A stretch of 64,000 nt of DNA, taken from positions 3,162,001 to 3,226,000 of the forward strand of contig NW_023503608.1 of the NCBI RefSeq assembly GCF_014529535.1. Direction: 5' to 3'. The position numbers were made by a program, and so were the translations under genes. Source of the stretch: Bradysia coprophila (taxonomy: Eukaryota; Arthropoda; Insecta; Diptera; Sciaridae). How positions within the stretch are numbered: position 1 is the stretch's first letter; each line of letters begins with the position of its first letter. Positions 49,147 through 59,913 of the stretch are shown in pieces. The notes under the pieces were generated by a model, which had not been told where the DNA came from, ran no database searches, and saw only the letters and a list, made by a program, of their open reading frames with translations.

Positions 49147-49432
49147 AGAAAACTGAACTCAACTGACATCGCGGATTCCTTTGCGTCACTAATGTCCTTG
49201 ATAAGGACTCCTGATGTATTGTAGTGTGCTTCATATAGACGAAAAGCACTTCACAAAAAGCTAATGTCAGAAAAATGCCAGATCAGATAATTTGATTTGC
49301 CCATCTGGATTCGGATCGACATCGTATATTGAGAAAGGATCTACAGAAATTGAGGCGACTAGGTCAATCTAGAATTCAGTTTTGGATTTTTAGAAATTTA
49401 TTTGAAAGCATTCCTCGACTATTTAAGTAAAG
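49147..49432 (+). pseudogene. CYP12 pseudogene fragment
   Basis: Aligns by eye to the 3' part of the CYP12-like gene 2 kb upstream. AGAAAACTGAACTCAACTGA corresponds to the end of its exon 6, CATATAGACGAAAAGCACTT to its CATCTAGACGACAATCACTT, and AGATCAGATAATTTGATTTG to the segment before the heme loop. The heme loop survives as GFGSTSYIEKGS, lacking the heme-ligand cysteine (it reads Tyr). About 50 bp of the exon are missing and no long frame remains. It is evidence for a local tandem duplication followed by decay. Confidence 0.7.
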
Positions 49433-49497
49433 TCCAGGGTGCCGAAAGTTGGCAAGCCGCAATTAATTTTAATGTGTTAATAATGAGGTTAGTCAAA

Positions 49498-49605
49498 GCA
49501 CTTCAAGCAAAAGTGATCATAGTGGTCAGCTGCAGAAAGTACTCTATTTTACGCACTGTCAAGTTTCAGTACCCTTTTTAAGAGTACCACTCATGGTGAA
49601 ATTGC
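49498..49605. mobile_element. Short copy of MITE family 5
   Basis: Begins GCACTTCAAGCAAAAGTGAT and contains CACTGTCAAGTTTCAGTACC and AGAGTACCACTCATGGTGAA, aligning through the whole 44,812-44,957 copy with one ~35-bp internal gap. Confidence 0.6.
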
Positions 49606-49981
49606 GTTGGGTGAGTACATCGCCGGGTGAGACATTAAATTTTTTTTCTTGAAAAAGTAATTTTTAACCGTGGTATCAAATGTGTTCTGAAAAAACAGTT
49701 TACGAAGGCAACTGGTACCCAAATTAGAACGACCTCAATGGACATTTTTCACATACATTTTTGGTGCACAGAAAATGCATGGAGAATTTTTTTCAGGTAA
49801 TTCTCACAGTTGCGTGTTTTAAGTTGGGAAGGAAAAACTCATGGAAATTCCTGTGAGATTTCCTGAAACCGACGATTGTTATTTCACAACGTATTCTTAT
49901 CGATTTTAATTTGCGATACCAGCTTGGAAAGGTCTAGATGAGTAGTAGGAAATAGGATACTATTTGCGCTGCATAAAATAC

Positions 49982-50109
49982 TACAGTGAACGACATCTCA
50001 AATGTCTCACTGTCAAATTTTTCTGAGAATTTTATTGTGTCATTGCAAATTCACAATGATATTCTCTGAAAAAAATGACAGTGAGACATTTGAGATGTCG
50101 TTCACTGTA
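49982..50109. mobile_element. Tc1/mariner-type MITE with perfect 34-bp TIRs
   Basis: TACAGTGAACGACATCTCAA and the 14 bases after it are exactly repeated in reverse complement at 50,076-50,109. Counting the outer TA as the target duplication, the 124-bp element has CAGTG ends, as in Tc1/mariner relatives. The interior is AT-rich with some further pairing and no coding capacity. Zero mismatches in the TIRs suggest recent activity. Confidence 0.8.
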
Positions 50110-50301
50110 CAAAAAATTTAAAATGGGTTCGAATCAGCAGTGCTATGATACAATATACAAATATTGCTGGCGAGTTTTACGAGTAGCGGTTGTGCTAACA
50201 TAAAATTCTGTTATGTCGGCAATCACCAGCACTGCAAATGGGGTATCAATGGAAAGCTTAGACAATGTATGTTACGACTAGCATGTTAGGTTCCCATTAA
50301 C

Positions 50302-52742
50302 ACGTTCGCGCTTTAGACGTCTATAGCCGTCACAGATTTTCTTCGCCAAAGCAAAAGACGTCGATGAACGTCGTACTAAAACTGTTTGAGAGAGACGTAC
50401 TTTATCAAGAAATAATTGCATCATAGTTAGCCATGAAATTCAAATTGTCCAGTAAAACTAATGTAAACACTACCAAACACAAACAATGGCGAGTGACGGC
50501 ATCAGACGAAGGTAAAATTCAAGTGATTTGTAAATTAGTGTTCAATTTACACTTTCGATGTTCCTTTAGTGCTCGAATCAGCTTCTATAAGCAGAAGCAG
50601 GAGAATTTACTCCAACATCTGGCGAAAAGTGATGCTGAAACTGACTCTGAGGACGACGAACAAAATTTGATTTGCGGTAACAACAACACGCAATCAGCTA
50701 TCATCGATTCGAGTGACGATGAAAGAGAAGATGAAGTGGAGATAAGTGATGATGACTGGGCAGGAATACAAGACGGTCAAGAAGAATCGAGTGACGATGA
50801 AGATCAGCAAGATCTCGACACCGTTGACCAAAGCGAAGTATGGAAAGCCGTGGTAAAGCCAATACCTCAATTTGTTTTTGACGATTCATCGAGTGGAATA
50901 AAAATAGAAGTGAATGAGAAGTCTTCCCCGCGAGACATTTTTAACAAAATATTTTCGGAAGAAATTGTCGAAACTTTGATCAATGCAACCAACAATTATG
51001 GCAACAACTTGTACAATAGCGATTCAGCGACTAGTAAACGAAAATTCCGTAAATTGGACCTGGATGAATTTGGAAGATTTATTGGTTTGTGTCTTCTTCA
51101 AGGGCAAACACGCTCACCTTCAATACGAAAACTATTTTCCAAGGATCCGCTGTACTATCATCCCATTTTTGGCGCAACCATGTCGGGTCGTCGGTTTGAG
51201 CAAATATTGCGTTGCTTTTCTTGCGAGTTGATCGAAGACACCGACGATAAACTTACCAAAGTTAGACCACTGGTTAACATGATTCGAGAAAGCTTCCAAA
51301 AAGCATTTTCACCAAAGAAGAACTTGTCTCTAGACGAATCTCTTCTGCTCTTTCGTGGTCGACTGGGGATTCGGCAGTACATTAAAATCAAAGCCGCTAA
51401 ATATGGAATCGAGTTCTTTGAACTCACTACACCGGATGGCTACGTTTTGAACTTCGAGATCTACGAGGGAAAAGACAGTAAGTCTTCTGAAGTAAAAGGA
51501 GAAAAAACTCAAAACATTGTTTTGCGTTTAATGGAACCGTACTTGAACAAAGGCCACCACGTCTACATGGACAATTACTATAACAGCATACGATTATCTG
51601 AATGCTTACTTCAAAGCCAAACTCATTCAACCGGTACTCTCCGATCAAACCGTAAAGGCAACCCAAAGGAAGTCATCGCAAAAAAATTGAAAAGAGGTGA
51701 TCTCATGTGGCAGCGTAAGGGTGATATTTATGTGTCGAAATGGAAGGACAAGCGGGACGTTTTATCGATAACAACTGCTCATCATCCGGCGCTGATTGAA
51801 GTGTCAAATCGGTATGGAATGAAGAAACATAAGCCGGCCGATATAGCATCATACAATGATAACATGGGTGGTATTGATCGTGCAGATCAGATGGTATCAT
51901 ATTATTCGTCTCCGAGAAAAACCATCCGATGGTACAAAAAAGTTTTATTTCATTTATTGGATCTATCGGTATGGAACTCGTTTTACATACACAAGCAGTT
52001 TCATAAGAAGTCTTCCTTCCTTGACTACCGAGACTGCCTCATACGATCGTTGATTCAACTACCGAGCGATGTTTACGAGGGAAAAGACCTGCAAAATCAA
52101 AAAATGTCAGTTGGGCGGCCGTTGTCCCGCAAAAATGACTCTGTGTCCAACCTGACGTGTTTGCCATCAACGAAAGCCCATTATTTGGAGAAAATACCCA
52201 CACCAGACAATTCAACCAGAAAATCACATTTTTTGCGATGCCGCCAATGCAGTAAGAATAAAATTCGTCGCGAAACCTCATACCGCTGTCGAGATTGTGT
52301 TGAACACCCACCTTTATGTCCAACATGCATGGAGGCCTATCACGATGGGACCTAATATTTTATTTCACTTTTACATTTTAAAAAAACCCACGAAAAGAAA
52401 TTCATTTTGAACTAAAACCAATCTTTGTATCAAATTGTTGATTTTTGAATAAAAATGTTGAAAGTTTAAGCATCTGTTATTTTCAGAGAACAAACCACGT
52501 TTGATTTCATCTGTTAATTGTTACGAACCTTTTATTAAAAAAAAAAAGAAAAAACAAAAACGTATGTCAAAAAGGTAAGCATAACACAACATTACACTGA
52601 CGTTTTTCTGAGTTGTCAGTATAACATAACATTCTACGTGCGTTGGCGATCAAAATAGAACGAGACAGCTATAGATATCGACTTATAGCAAAAAAACTGT
52701 GTTTTTGCGAATGTTCCAATATGAAAATGGAGCGCGAACGTG
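50302..52742 (+). mobile_element. Complete piggyBac-like DNA transposon, 2,441 bp
   Basis: Flanked by TTAA at 50,298-50,301 and 52,743-52,746, the target site duplicated by piggyBac. The ends are inverted repeats: CACGTTCGCGCT at the left and AGCGCGAACGTG at the right. It encodes one long transposase with no internal stop. Inner subterminal repeats are weak (GACGTCTATAGCCGTC left, CAGCTATAGATATC right). AATAAA near 52,449 follows the stop. All parts expected of an autonomous element are present. Confidence 0.9.
50433..52355 (+). CDS. piggyBac-type transposase
   Basis: 640 aa if read from ATG 50,433. It has an acidic Ser/Asp/Glu-rich N-terminus (~60-140), then the DDE_Tnp_1_7 catalytic region. 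Candidate catalytic aspartates lie in LSLDESLLLFRGR, VYMDNYYNS and DNMGGIDRADQMVSYY. The C-terminus is a cysteine-rich zinc-binding domain (CRQC, CRDC, CPTC) that in the family recognises transposon ends. The DNA-cutting mechanism is hairpin formation at TTAA with precise excision. Start alternatives: a 58-bp GT..AG stretch (50,512-50,569, ending TTCCTTTAG) could be an intron; then ATG 50,486 gives MASDGIRRSARISFYKQK, which joins the same frame. Which is used cannot be decided from sequence. Confidence 0.92.
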   Translation: MKFKLSSKTNVNTTKHKQWRVTASDEGKIQVICKLVFNLHFRCSFSARISFYKQKQENLLQHLAKSDAETDSEDDEQNLICGNNNTQSAIIDSSDDEREDEVEISDDDWAGIQDGQEESSDDEDQQDLDTVDQSEVWKAVVKPIPQFVFDDSSSGIKIEVNEKSSPRDIFNKIFSEEIVETLINATNNYGNNLYNSDSATSKRKFRKLDLDEFGRFIGLCLLQGQTRSPSIRKLFSKDPLYYHPIFGATMSGRRFEQILRCFSCELIEDTDDKLTKVRPLVNMIRESFQKAFSPKKNLSLDESLLLFRGRLGIRQYIKIKAAKYGIEFFELTTPDGYVLNFEIYEGKDSKSSEVKGEKTQNIVLRLMEPYLNKGHHVYMDNYYNSIRLSECLLQSQTHSTGTLRSNRKGNPKEVIAKKLKRGDLMWQRKGDIYVSKWKDKRDVLSITTAHHPALIEVSNRYGMKKHKPADIASYNDNMGGIDRADQMVSYYSSPRKTIRWYKKVLFHLLDLSVWNSFYIHKQFHKKSSFLDYRDCLIRSLIQLPSDVYEGKDLQNQKMSVGRPLSRKNDSVSNLTCLPSTKAHYLEKIPTPDNSTRKSHFLRCRQCSKNKIRRETSYRCRDCVEHPPLCPTCMEAYHDGT

Positions 52743-52746
52743 TTAA

Positions 52747-53187
52747 GCGTCATCAGTACCAGCCCAGACCTGTCTAAAGTTCACACAGATTTTGAAAATT
52801 TTTCTTGCAGATTTTTGCAAACATATATGAATGAATTAAATTAAACTAGGCATGACCCGAAACTACTTGAACTCAGCTTTCCAACGAGCCCACTCTCGCC
52901 CGGGACGATCGTTTATAACGGCCAAAAAATTCGGATAAAAATCACCATTTTACCAACTTCGGAGATGTTCAACCAGCAACCAGGTGTGGCTAGAGACCGT
53001 GTGAGGCCTGTTTTGAGGTCTACTGGCAAAGACCTTTCAAACCATGTATATATCAATCCCAGGCGAAATGGGTCCGATTTTGGTAGGCGGCTTTTCAAAA
53101 GAATCCCTCATTATGAGTCGATGAAGACAAAATGAAAAGGTTGGAATAAACATTTTTTAAATTTATTTCGATATTGAAAAAGAAAAA
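52747..53187. other. Spacer between piggyBac and the F-box gene
   Basis: Slightly GC-richer stretch (52,850-53,110) with no recognisable protein; possibly an old repeat. The 3' end overlaps the F-box gene's 3' UTR. Confidence 0.35.
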
Positions 53188-54582
53188 TCAGTCGATAAGC
53201 TTTATTAATCTGACCATTTGATTTCGGTCACAATTTTTCGCATTAAAATTAAAGTTACAAACAAGCTCCAACACGTTCGACCTTCCTTTCACAATGCGTA
53301 CAATTTTTGCAAATGTTTTTTCATCCAATTCAAAACGTGATCCGTACGTGCGATTCCAATAAATTAATATCCGTTCCAGGTGTATCAGCCGACTGATTAT
53401 ATCAATCACACCGTTGTCATCGTATCCGGACAATCTCAGATGTCTTATATGAGTTAAAAACTGGAATTGACTAGAATCCTTTGGGAGTGTGCAATAACGT
53501 AATGATAATTCACGTAGTTGCGTCATCGGTTCAAAAAGTTGTAGGTCTTCAAACACTCGATCCGCTATGCATAGTACTTTCAGCGATTTAAGCTCTTGTA
53601 GGGGTTGAAGATATATTTTTGAATTAGTCGGCAAAGACCTCAACCCAACTCGTAATTCCTCCAAATTTTTGCAACTATTGGCAATTGCTCGTGGAATGGT
53701 AATCTCGCAAGTGTCATCGTTTTTTTGTATAGATAACAGAAGCCATCGCAAGGTCGGGTTACGTAAAATAAAGGTCGTCAACATTTGCGGTACGTGATCT
53801 TAGTTTATATATGTGAAGGTATTCAGTTTCGGGAAGGCGTTTTCCAGAATTAGACAGTTGCGTACGTTGATCAGTTCCAAATCAACCAAAGAATTACAAT
53901 TTGCAAATAGCGTTATGTCACCGTCAACGAAAACGTTTTTGAGGTGGATGATCTGTAGCTGTTCAAAAATTGGCCTTAATTCAGCTGCAAGAGCAGGTGG
54001 AATTCTCATGACCAAATTTTCGTTGTTCAAGGAGAGGTTGAGGCTTTTCAAATTGCCAACACAATGTATCGTTATTAGCTGTAACAATAACAATTCGGTA
54101 TTAAAAGCATCGTAACGTATCCCAGCACTATTCACTGATACTTTCAACAGCAACGATCCGAAACTCTTGAAAATTCGTTTCAGGTCCTTACGTCCTTCAT
54201 CCGACATCCATGACCTTAGCTGGTATTTTCCCAAATTAACTTCGTAAAGGTGGACATTTTCGGTGGACAACCGTAATTCCTTTGGAATGATCCGTCTAAC
54301 AATTTCTTTAAATCGTTTACTAGTCTCGGCGATAGAACATAAATCCGTCAGATCCAATGTCTTCGTCGTGAATATGTCAAGGAGACAATACTCATTCAAG
54401 TCCTGAAGATGCGTGCCGGTCATATTCATTAGTTCAACTGGCGTCTCATTTTCATCGTTCACCTGAAGCACACAGAATGTTAGCGACTTACTAATATTCA
54501 ACTTTTAAACGCTAAGAATCTTTCGTTCTCTTACCGGCTCCACAAAATCGACTTTTATCCTTTTCGCAAGTAAAATTCTCAT
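53188..54582 (-). pseudogene. F-box/leucine-rich-repeat gene split by one in-frame stop
   Basis: Exon 1 is 54,582-54,535 (MRILLAKRIKVDFVEP), the intron 54,534-54,463 (GTAAGA..TTCAG), exon 2 54,462-53,188. An F-box lies near the start: HLQDLNEYCLLDIF then DLCSIAETSKRFKEIV. It is followed by imperfect leucine-rich repeats (LKSLNLSLN, LQIIHLKNV, LVDLELINV, LKVLCIADR, LRELSLRYC, IRHLRLSGY, LERILIYW). F-box proteins recruit substrates to SCF ubiquitin ligases. A TAA at 53,800-53,802 interrupts the frame, yet both sides read on without shift (TFTYIN, stop, DHVPQMLTTFIL). Without it the product would be ~440 aa. It could be a young pseudogene, a base-calling error, a polymorphism or stop read-through; everything else looks intact. 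Confidence 0.75.
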
Positions 54583-54835
54583 TTTCCAAAAAAATCACAG
54601 ACGAATATCGTATAGTTGACATCAATATCTGCATCAAAGGATCAGACATGTTTTATAACACAGCTGACGCATAAAGAAAGAAATTGTCACACACCTCACT
54701 ATTGCGGTGTTGGCTTATGTCAAATTACAAAGAGTTTCATGTTTACTTAGAAGTTAACTTAGGCCAGTAAATTTACATGGTATCTGCTGTATTCTCAGGG
54801 GGTGAAAACTACAAAAAAAATCAGAATAGTTATTT

Positions 54836-55014
54836 ACGTATCTGTTGTGGACGGTATATTTTAGGCAATTTCGCGAGTTGTAGCCCGAACGAAGTGAGGT
54901 CGACATACGAAAGTGCCAAAAATAAACTGTCGACAACGGATGCGTATACAAGTTTTCATGCTGAGGGCCTAAATTACGAGAAAAATTCCGAAATTTATGC
55001 CTAATTCATGAAAA
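54836..55014 (+). repeat. Dispersed hairpin element (family 4), copy 2
   Basis: Homologous over its length to the complement of 37,671-37,859: TTTTAGGCAATTTCGCGAGT, CCCGAACGAAGTGAGGTCGA and AGTTTTCATGCTGAGGGCCT are the best-kept blocks. Stem pairing is poorer than in copy 1. Confidence 0.65.
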
Positions 55015-55746
55015 AAATAAGTCGTTTAGTAGAAATGATCAAAAAATGTACCAATGTTGGGAAAAATGCTCGTGTTAATGGTAGATGATGTTTTTAAGTT
55101 GGAAGTGCTTCTTACATTGAGTAAATCGAAAGGAATATTAGGGTGTTTTTGACGTCATGAAAACGTTAAATACGTGCAATACGTTCTATTTGACGATAAA
55201 CTAATTTACTAAGTCCTAAAATAAATCGCGTCCCGTATCTTTATATATAAAATCCTTCGCGTGAGTACAAATTCTTTAGAAAAGTACTTTTTCTGTTTTC
55301 TATTTTCTTGTAAATTTGCGGCCAGATTTTTAATCAACAATAAATCATAAATAGACGCTCCGCTCCTCTCTGCCCGCAAACTTCCCACTCGTGTAAGCTG
55401 TCTATCATTCAGTTTCATAGTCTTATTGGCTAACGCTAATCAAAAGTGAAAGATGCGAATGTGGAATGATTTCACTTTGGTACAATACACTTACACTTAT
55501 GTACAAAAAGGAAGCCCCCCGGTACTTACTACATTCACAAAACCTTTAATCATAGCACGACTCGTGCAAATTACGGCCCTCGCTTCGCTCTGGCTGCAAA
55601 GTTCACACTCATACAAGTTTTAAAGTTTTCTGTTTGATTGTTTTCTAGTGTGTCATTCTATACGTTTGAATAACGGTTCAGAAATTGGTTTTTCATAAAA
55701 TTTTATAAATATTTTATGTCATGGCGTGAAATCGGCTAATTTTGCC

Positions 55747-55870
55747 AGTGATAGCTGACTATCACCGTTATAGAAAACTAACATTCACGTGACTATTCCT
55801 GACTATAATCAACTATCACCGTGATAGCTGACTTTCACCTGACTATAACCAACTATCACCGTGATAGATG
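55747..55870. repeat. Tandem repeat with a CTATCACCGTGATAG palindrome
   Basis: Three or more imperfect copies of a ~50-bp unit built from GACTATAACCAACTATCACC and GTGATAGCTGA. Each copy holds CTATCACCGTGATAG, itself nearly self-complementary. Confidence 0.7.
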
Positions 55871-56721
55871 GATATAACTAACCGACAAAATCAAATTCCA
55901 TCAAAGTAATCTTTTTCGATTGATTGAATTTCCAACAATGGAAAATACTGTTTTTCTGGAATACCTTCCAGATCCTTAATCCCACATACCCCATCTTCGA
56001 ACTTAGCCTCAGGAATTCAATTCTGCGTCGATTAAAAAAATAAAATTCCGTTTTTTCATAACATATCATACAACCTTCCATACAAACATTTTAGGGTATT
56101 TTCTGGCATAAGACCCTGACAGTCAAGGGAATAATCAAGAGTTTACTTGAGGTGCCATTTATTAAGATTTATATGATCTCAGATATAGGTCCAATGAAAA
56201 TGGACGAAAATTCATGCTAGAAGCAGAGCTTTGACCCAAATGTTCAGAAGAAGGTGACAACTATTCAAACTGAAGCTAATAAGTTTTTTTCCACTAAAAG
56301 TTGATTGGTATGAGGGGTGACGATCCAAGAAGTTCAGGAAACTTCTGGTGTTTTTGCCTTTTTTCTGATCTGTCGAAAAAGCACCTGCAATTACTGACTA
56401 TTCAAGATTTTGCATCAGAAGTTACATGATTTAAAAGAAAGACACCCTATTTTATTTGATAATTTCAGGCAATTAAACAAAGGTCAATCTAGTGCCTATC
56501 TGGAATGTTCAATGTTTACAATTTAACTTGTTCCACATTCGAACAAACACGTACAGTACAAATAGTGCCTTTCACGAATCTTCGTGATTTTCTTAAATTT
56601 GAGAAAATTGCGAAAATATTTTTGCGTACATTTGTATTTATAGTTGAATGTTGAAGACTTCCAAAATTGACTCTAAGTTATAAATTTGGTTGGACGCATA
56701 AGTTGATAGAGGCAATTTGGG

Positions 56722-56877
56722 CCTATCATGTATGACCAAAATGTCAACAGATAACTTATGTTTCTTACAAAATTACTTGTAAGGTTAAAAGAGTCTTTAT
56801 TCCAATTCATTCTACACAGCACAGTAATAAGGTAACTTGTAAGGTATCTGCTAAAATTTTGGTTATGCGTGATAAGG
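56722..56877. mobile_element. MITE, ~156 bp, with ~45-bp imperfect TIRs (family 6)
   Basis: CCTATCATGTATGACCAAAA at the left pairs with TTTTGGTTATGCGTGATAAGG at the right, continuing through CAGATA and TTACAAG against CTTGTAA and TATCTG. It is non-coding. Confidence 0.65.
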
Positions 56878-57004
56878 TCAAACTACTTAATAATTCGTCA
56901 CCTATAATTCTACCCACTAAACTTTGTCCTAAATGTCCGGAATGTCCAACACCTAAAAAGGAGCGGGAGTCCTGGATGTTTAATCTTTAAAAAATTATTT
57001 TTAA

Positions 57005-57123
57005 CAGTGGTATTGGTTCTAAAAGAATAGGTTAAGACACTTACGAAGTCTCACTACCAAATTGAGATGTGATCAACTCAGAGGTGTCTTTGCCTGTTCC
57101 TTTAGAACGTTTATGGTATCAGC
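57005..57123. mobile_element. Small inverted-repeat element (family 7)
   Basis: CAGTGGTATTGGTTCTAAAA pairs imperfectly with TTTAGAACGTTTATGGTATC, and AAGACACT with GGTGTCTT. The left end resembles 49,655-49,690 (TTTTTAACCGTGGTATC). Boundaries are approximate. Confidence 0.45.
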
Positions 57124-57129
57124 TAATCC

Positions 57130-59913
57130 TCTAGACTAAATTTAGTTGAATCAGAATCCTGAGACCATTTTTTTTCATTTTCCCGCAATCATTATGAGCT
57201 TAAAAATACATTGGGCTTCCATACTTACCATACTATCGAAACAGCTGATTTGTCATCACACCAGAACGAAGTAAATTCATACAAAGTCTAATACTTGGAA
57301 AATCCTTTTAGATATTTTCAGCGACATTAAGGGCATTAATTCTTCAATATTAGTCAACTGCAGCCAAGGATTCGTATAAGCCAAGTCAATCTGCCAGATT
57401 GTTAAAGCGTGTGTGTAATATAAGTAATAAAACCAAAAAATGTTTTATTTGAAGTGGTTGTTTAATGTGAATAATATTTTATGAAATGAATAAAGAGAAT
57501 GAAAGAGATAAAAATTCGATTTCAAAGCAATAATATTATTAAATTATACAACGTTACGTACTAAAATTGAGTGTAGAGGGGGAGGAGGAGGATGACTTAA
57601 ATAATAATAAAAATAAATCCTTACACAAAGGAGATAAGGACACAAAAATAATAAGAAAAAACATAATAATATACATTGGGGTATCGTTTGTGGTGTGTGT
57701 GTGTCTGGTACAAAAATTTAAAAAATTTTCTCCTTTTTTTCCTTTTTGTGTCACCGGCCTGAAGTAATTGCAAAAGGATGAAGAAAGAATTGTTTTGCAA
57801 CAACTTTCGCAACTAATTCAAAAGGATGTTTATGTCGTTAATCAAAATAGTATTAGGAAGAAGCATTTCGTAGCGATTTAAAAGCCGGTCGTTGCTCGAG
57901 GTCCTAATTAAACTAGAGACAATTATAATTCTGGTGTTTAGTTTTAATTTAATATTTTTTTAATTTCAATATTTTGTTTTTTTTTTAGTTCCAAGCAAAT
58001 TTGACTGCATTTAATTTGATATTAAATAGGCGTTTGCTAAAAAACAAAACAAAAAAAATTAAATTCGATTTTGCTTATATCATAGAATCGCATGCAAAAC
58101 CAAAATCATGCAAAAAATTGAAACAAAATCGAATGCCCACAAAAGAGGAATAGATTTACAAATTAAATTTATTATCTTTTCGGTGTGATTTTAAATTAAT
58201 AATGAAGCGAATGGATATGACATTCAGTTGTATAAATTTGTTAATTATTTCTGTTAATTATACTTTAATTTCAATAATTTAATAATTTCTCTAGTTCTCT
58301 CCCTCTATATATCTCGGGAGAGAAAAAGATAATCGTTTCTTATCACGTCAATATTGATCCTCTTTTTCCATTCTTTATCTCCCACATCTAGCTTCCGTTC
58401 AACAAATTCCTTCCGCACTTTTATATTTAAATATAAAAAATCATTTGTTATAAAAATTACGATCAAAAATGTTTTTAATTTCTACATTCACGAAAAGGCA
58501 ATAGAGGCGTAAAAGTGCAACCATCAACCGGGACTTTTACGCAAAAATTCATTTTAACGATTTATTCGAAACAATCAACAATCCTGAATGTGACCAATAT
58601 AAAATAGCACATCATCTTCAACGCGATTTATTCACATTTTGTTCCCATAAACGCAAAATTAAACAAAGTAATTGAGATTCTTAACCTCTCGTTCAGACGG
58701 TTTTTATCGGCTGTTTATCGACATCGGCTGTTTATCGACATCAGCTGTTTATCAACATCGGCTATTTGAAAAGGGGACAATGAGTCGCCTTTACATAGCA
58801 CTGCCTGTTCAAAACAATTAAAGTCAAAGATCAATCTGTCAATCTCTTTCAAATACTTCAATCAAACGAAGTAATAGATTCGACGATTATTTTGACAGAT
58901 TATCACTGACGATATACACGCACTATCTGTGAAAGGTCAATAAAATGAAATAAACGTCCATCTTATCGTGTTACAGATCTACCAATCATTTAATTTCCGA
59001 AAGGAACGCCCTCCCAGCTGAATATACAGGAATCACTAACACTTCCAGTGGTTTAAATTTTAAGGCAAATTTATTGGAGTGTTTGATTTAAGGCGTTTTT
59101 CGCACAAAGACTTGAATTGAAATTGACCGATAAATTTTTCACTGTCTGCGGGAGTCACTGTTCAAAGCACCTGTTTCATGATTTTCTGATTTTCTCGATT
59201 TTTCTATTTCTATCGGACAATTCTAACGTAACTGGGTTGCTGCTCACCGAAATATTATCACAGTTTGGTCCCTGTATTCAGATGGAAAATTCCCAATTTT
59301 TGGATTATTGACGTTCGTGCGACATTGCGCTTTCGGATTTCAACCAATTTCGAATTATGAATTCGGTAAACGGCAAATGGGGAAAAACGAAATTCATTTC
59401 AAAAATTTATTTCTTGTCTTGGCAAATCAATTCGACTGAAATTCATTCCATCATATCGAACAAAAATAGAGAGGCGACTTACAATCAGAGAAAAAAAAAG
59501 TTTAAATTAAATATAAAATGCGCATTGAAGATGATTTAAAGCGAGCGTTATAAAGCAAACTCACACGAAAAAAAATTTTTGTTTTTAAGCAAAATAAAAC
59601 TTCCAACATATCCCGACAAAGTTAACACAAAGCTTTCACGTTATTTGATCGATTCGTTTTGATTTCATAAATTCCTCCCTTCCTTTCATTTTCCTTTTTT
59701 TAAATTATTTTTAATAGTTAAGTTATCTCATAAATTTTAAAATATTTGAATGCAAATTAACATATCGTTGATCAGTACAAAACGTAGGGTTCCTTAAGTT
59801 GTTTGAGTAATAAAAATTGTTTTTCTTTTTCTTCCAATTGTTTGTTTTCACTTCCCATTATAAAAGCAAAAAAAAATTGTCGCCAATTCCAATTCCAAAT
59901 TAGCGAACTCAGA
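57130..59913. other. AT-rich region downstream of the PAM2 gene, probably including a long 3' UTR
   Basis: Very AT-rich, with poly-A/poly-T runs and no coding support. Because the gene at 59,914-62,893 is on the minus strand, the right-hand part is its 3' UTR; its length is unknown. Contains the tandem repeat at 58,702-58,766. Confidence 0.45.
58702..58766. repeat. 17-bp tandem repeat, about four copies
   Basis: Unit CGGCTGTTTATCGACAT repeated with small changes (CAGCTGTTTATCAACAT, CGGCTATTT). Confidence 0.8.

Larger units (their letters stand above)
55015..57004. other. Intergenic, repeat-bearing
   Basis: No gene seen. It contains two related ~45-bp segments near 55,340-55,400 and 55,560-55,620 (CTCTGGCTGCAAAGTTCACA against CTCTGCCCGCAAACTTCCCA), the tandem repeat at 55,747-55,870 and the MITE at 56,722-56,877. 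Confidence 0.45.

Noticed and set aside
57554-57812. Several overlapping short frames in A/T-rich DNA
   Set aside because: Low-complexity sequence in a probable 3' UTR; no support.
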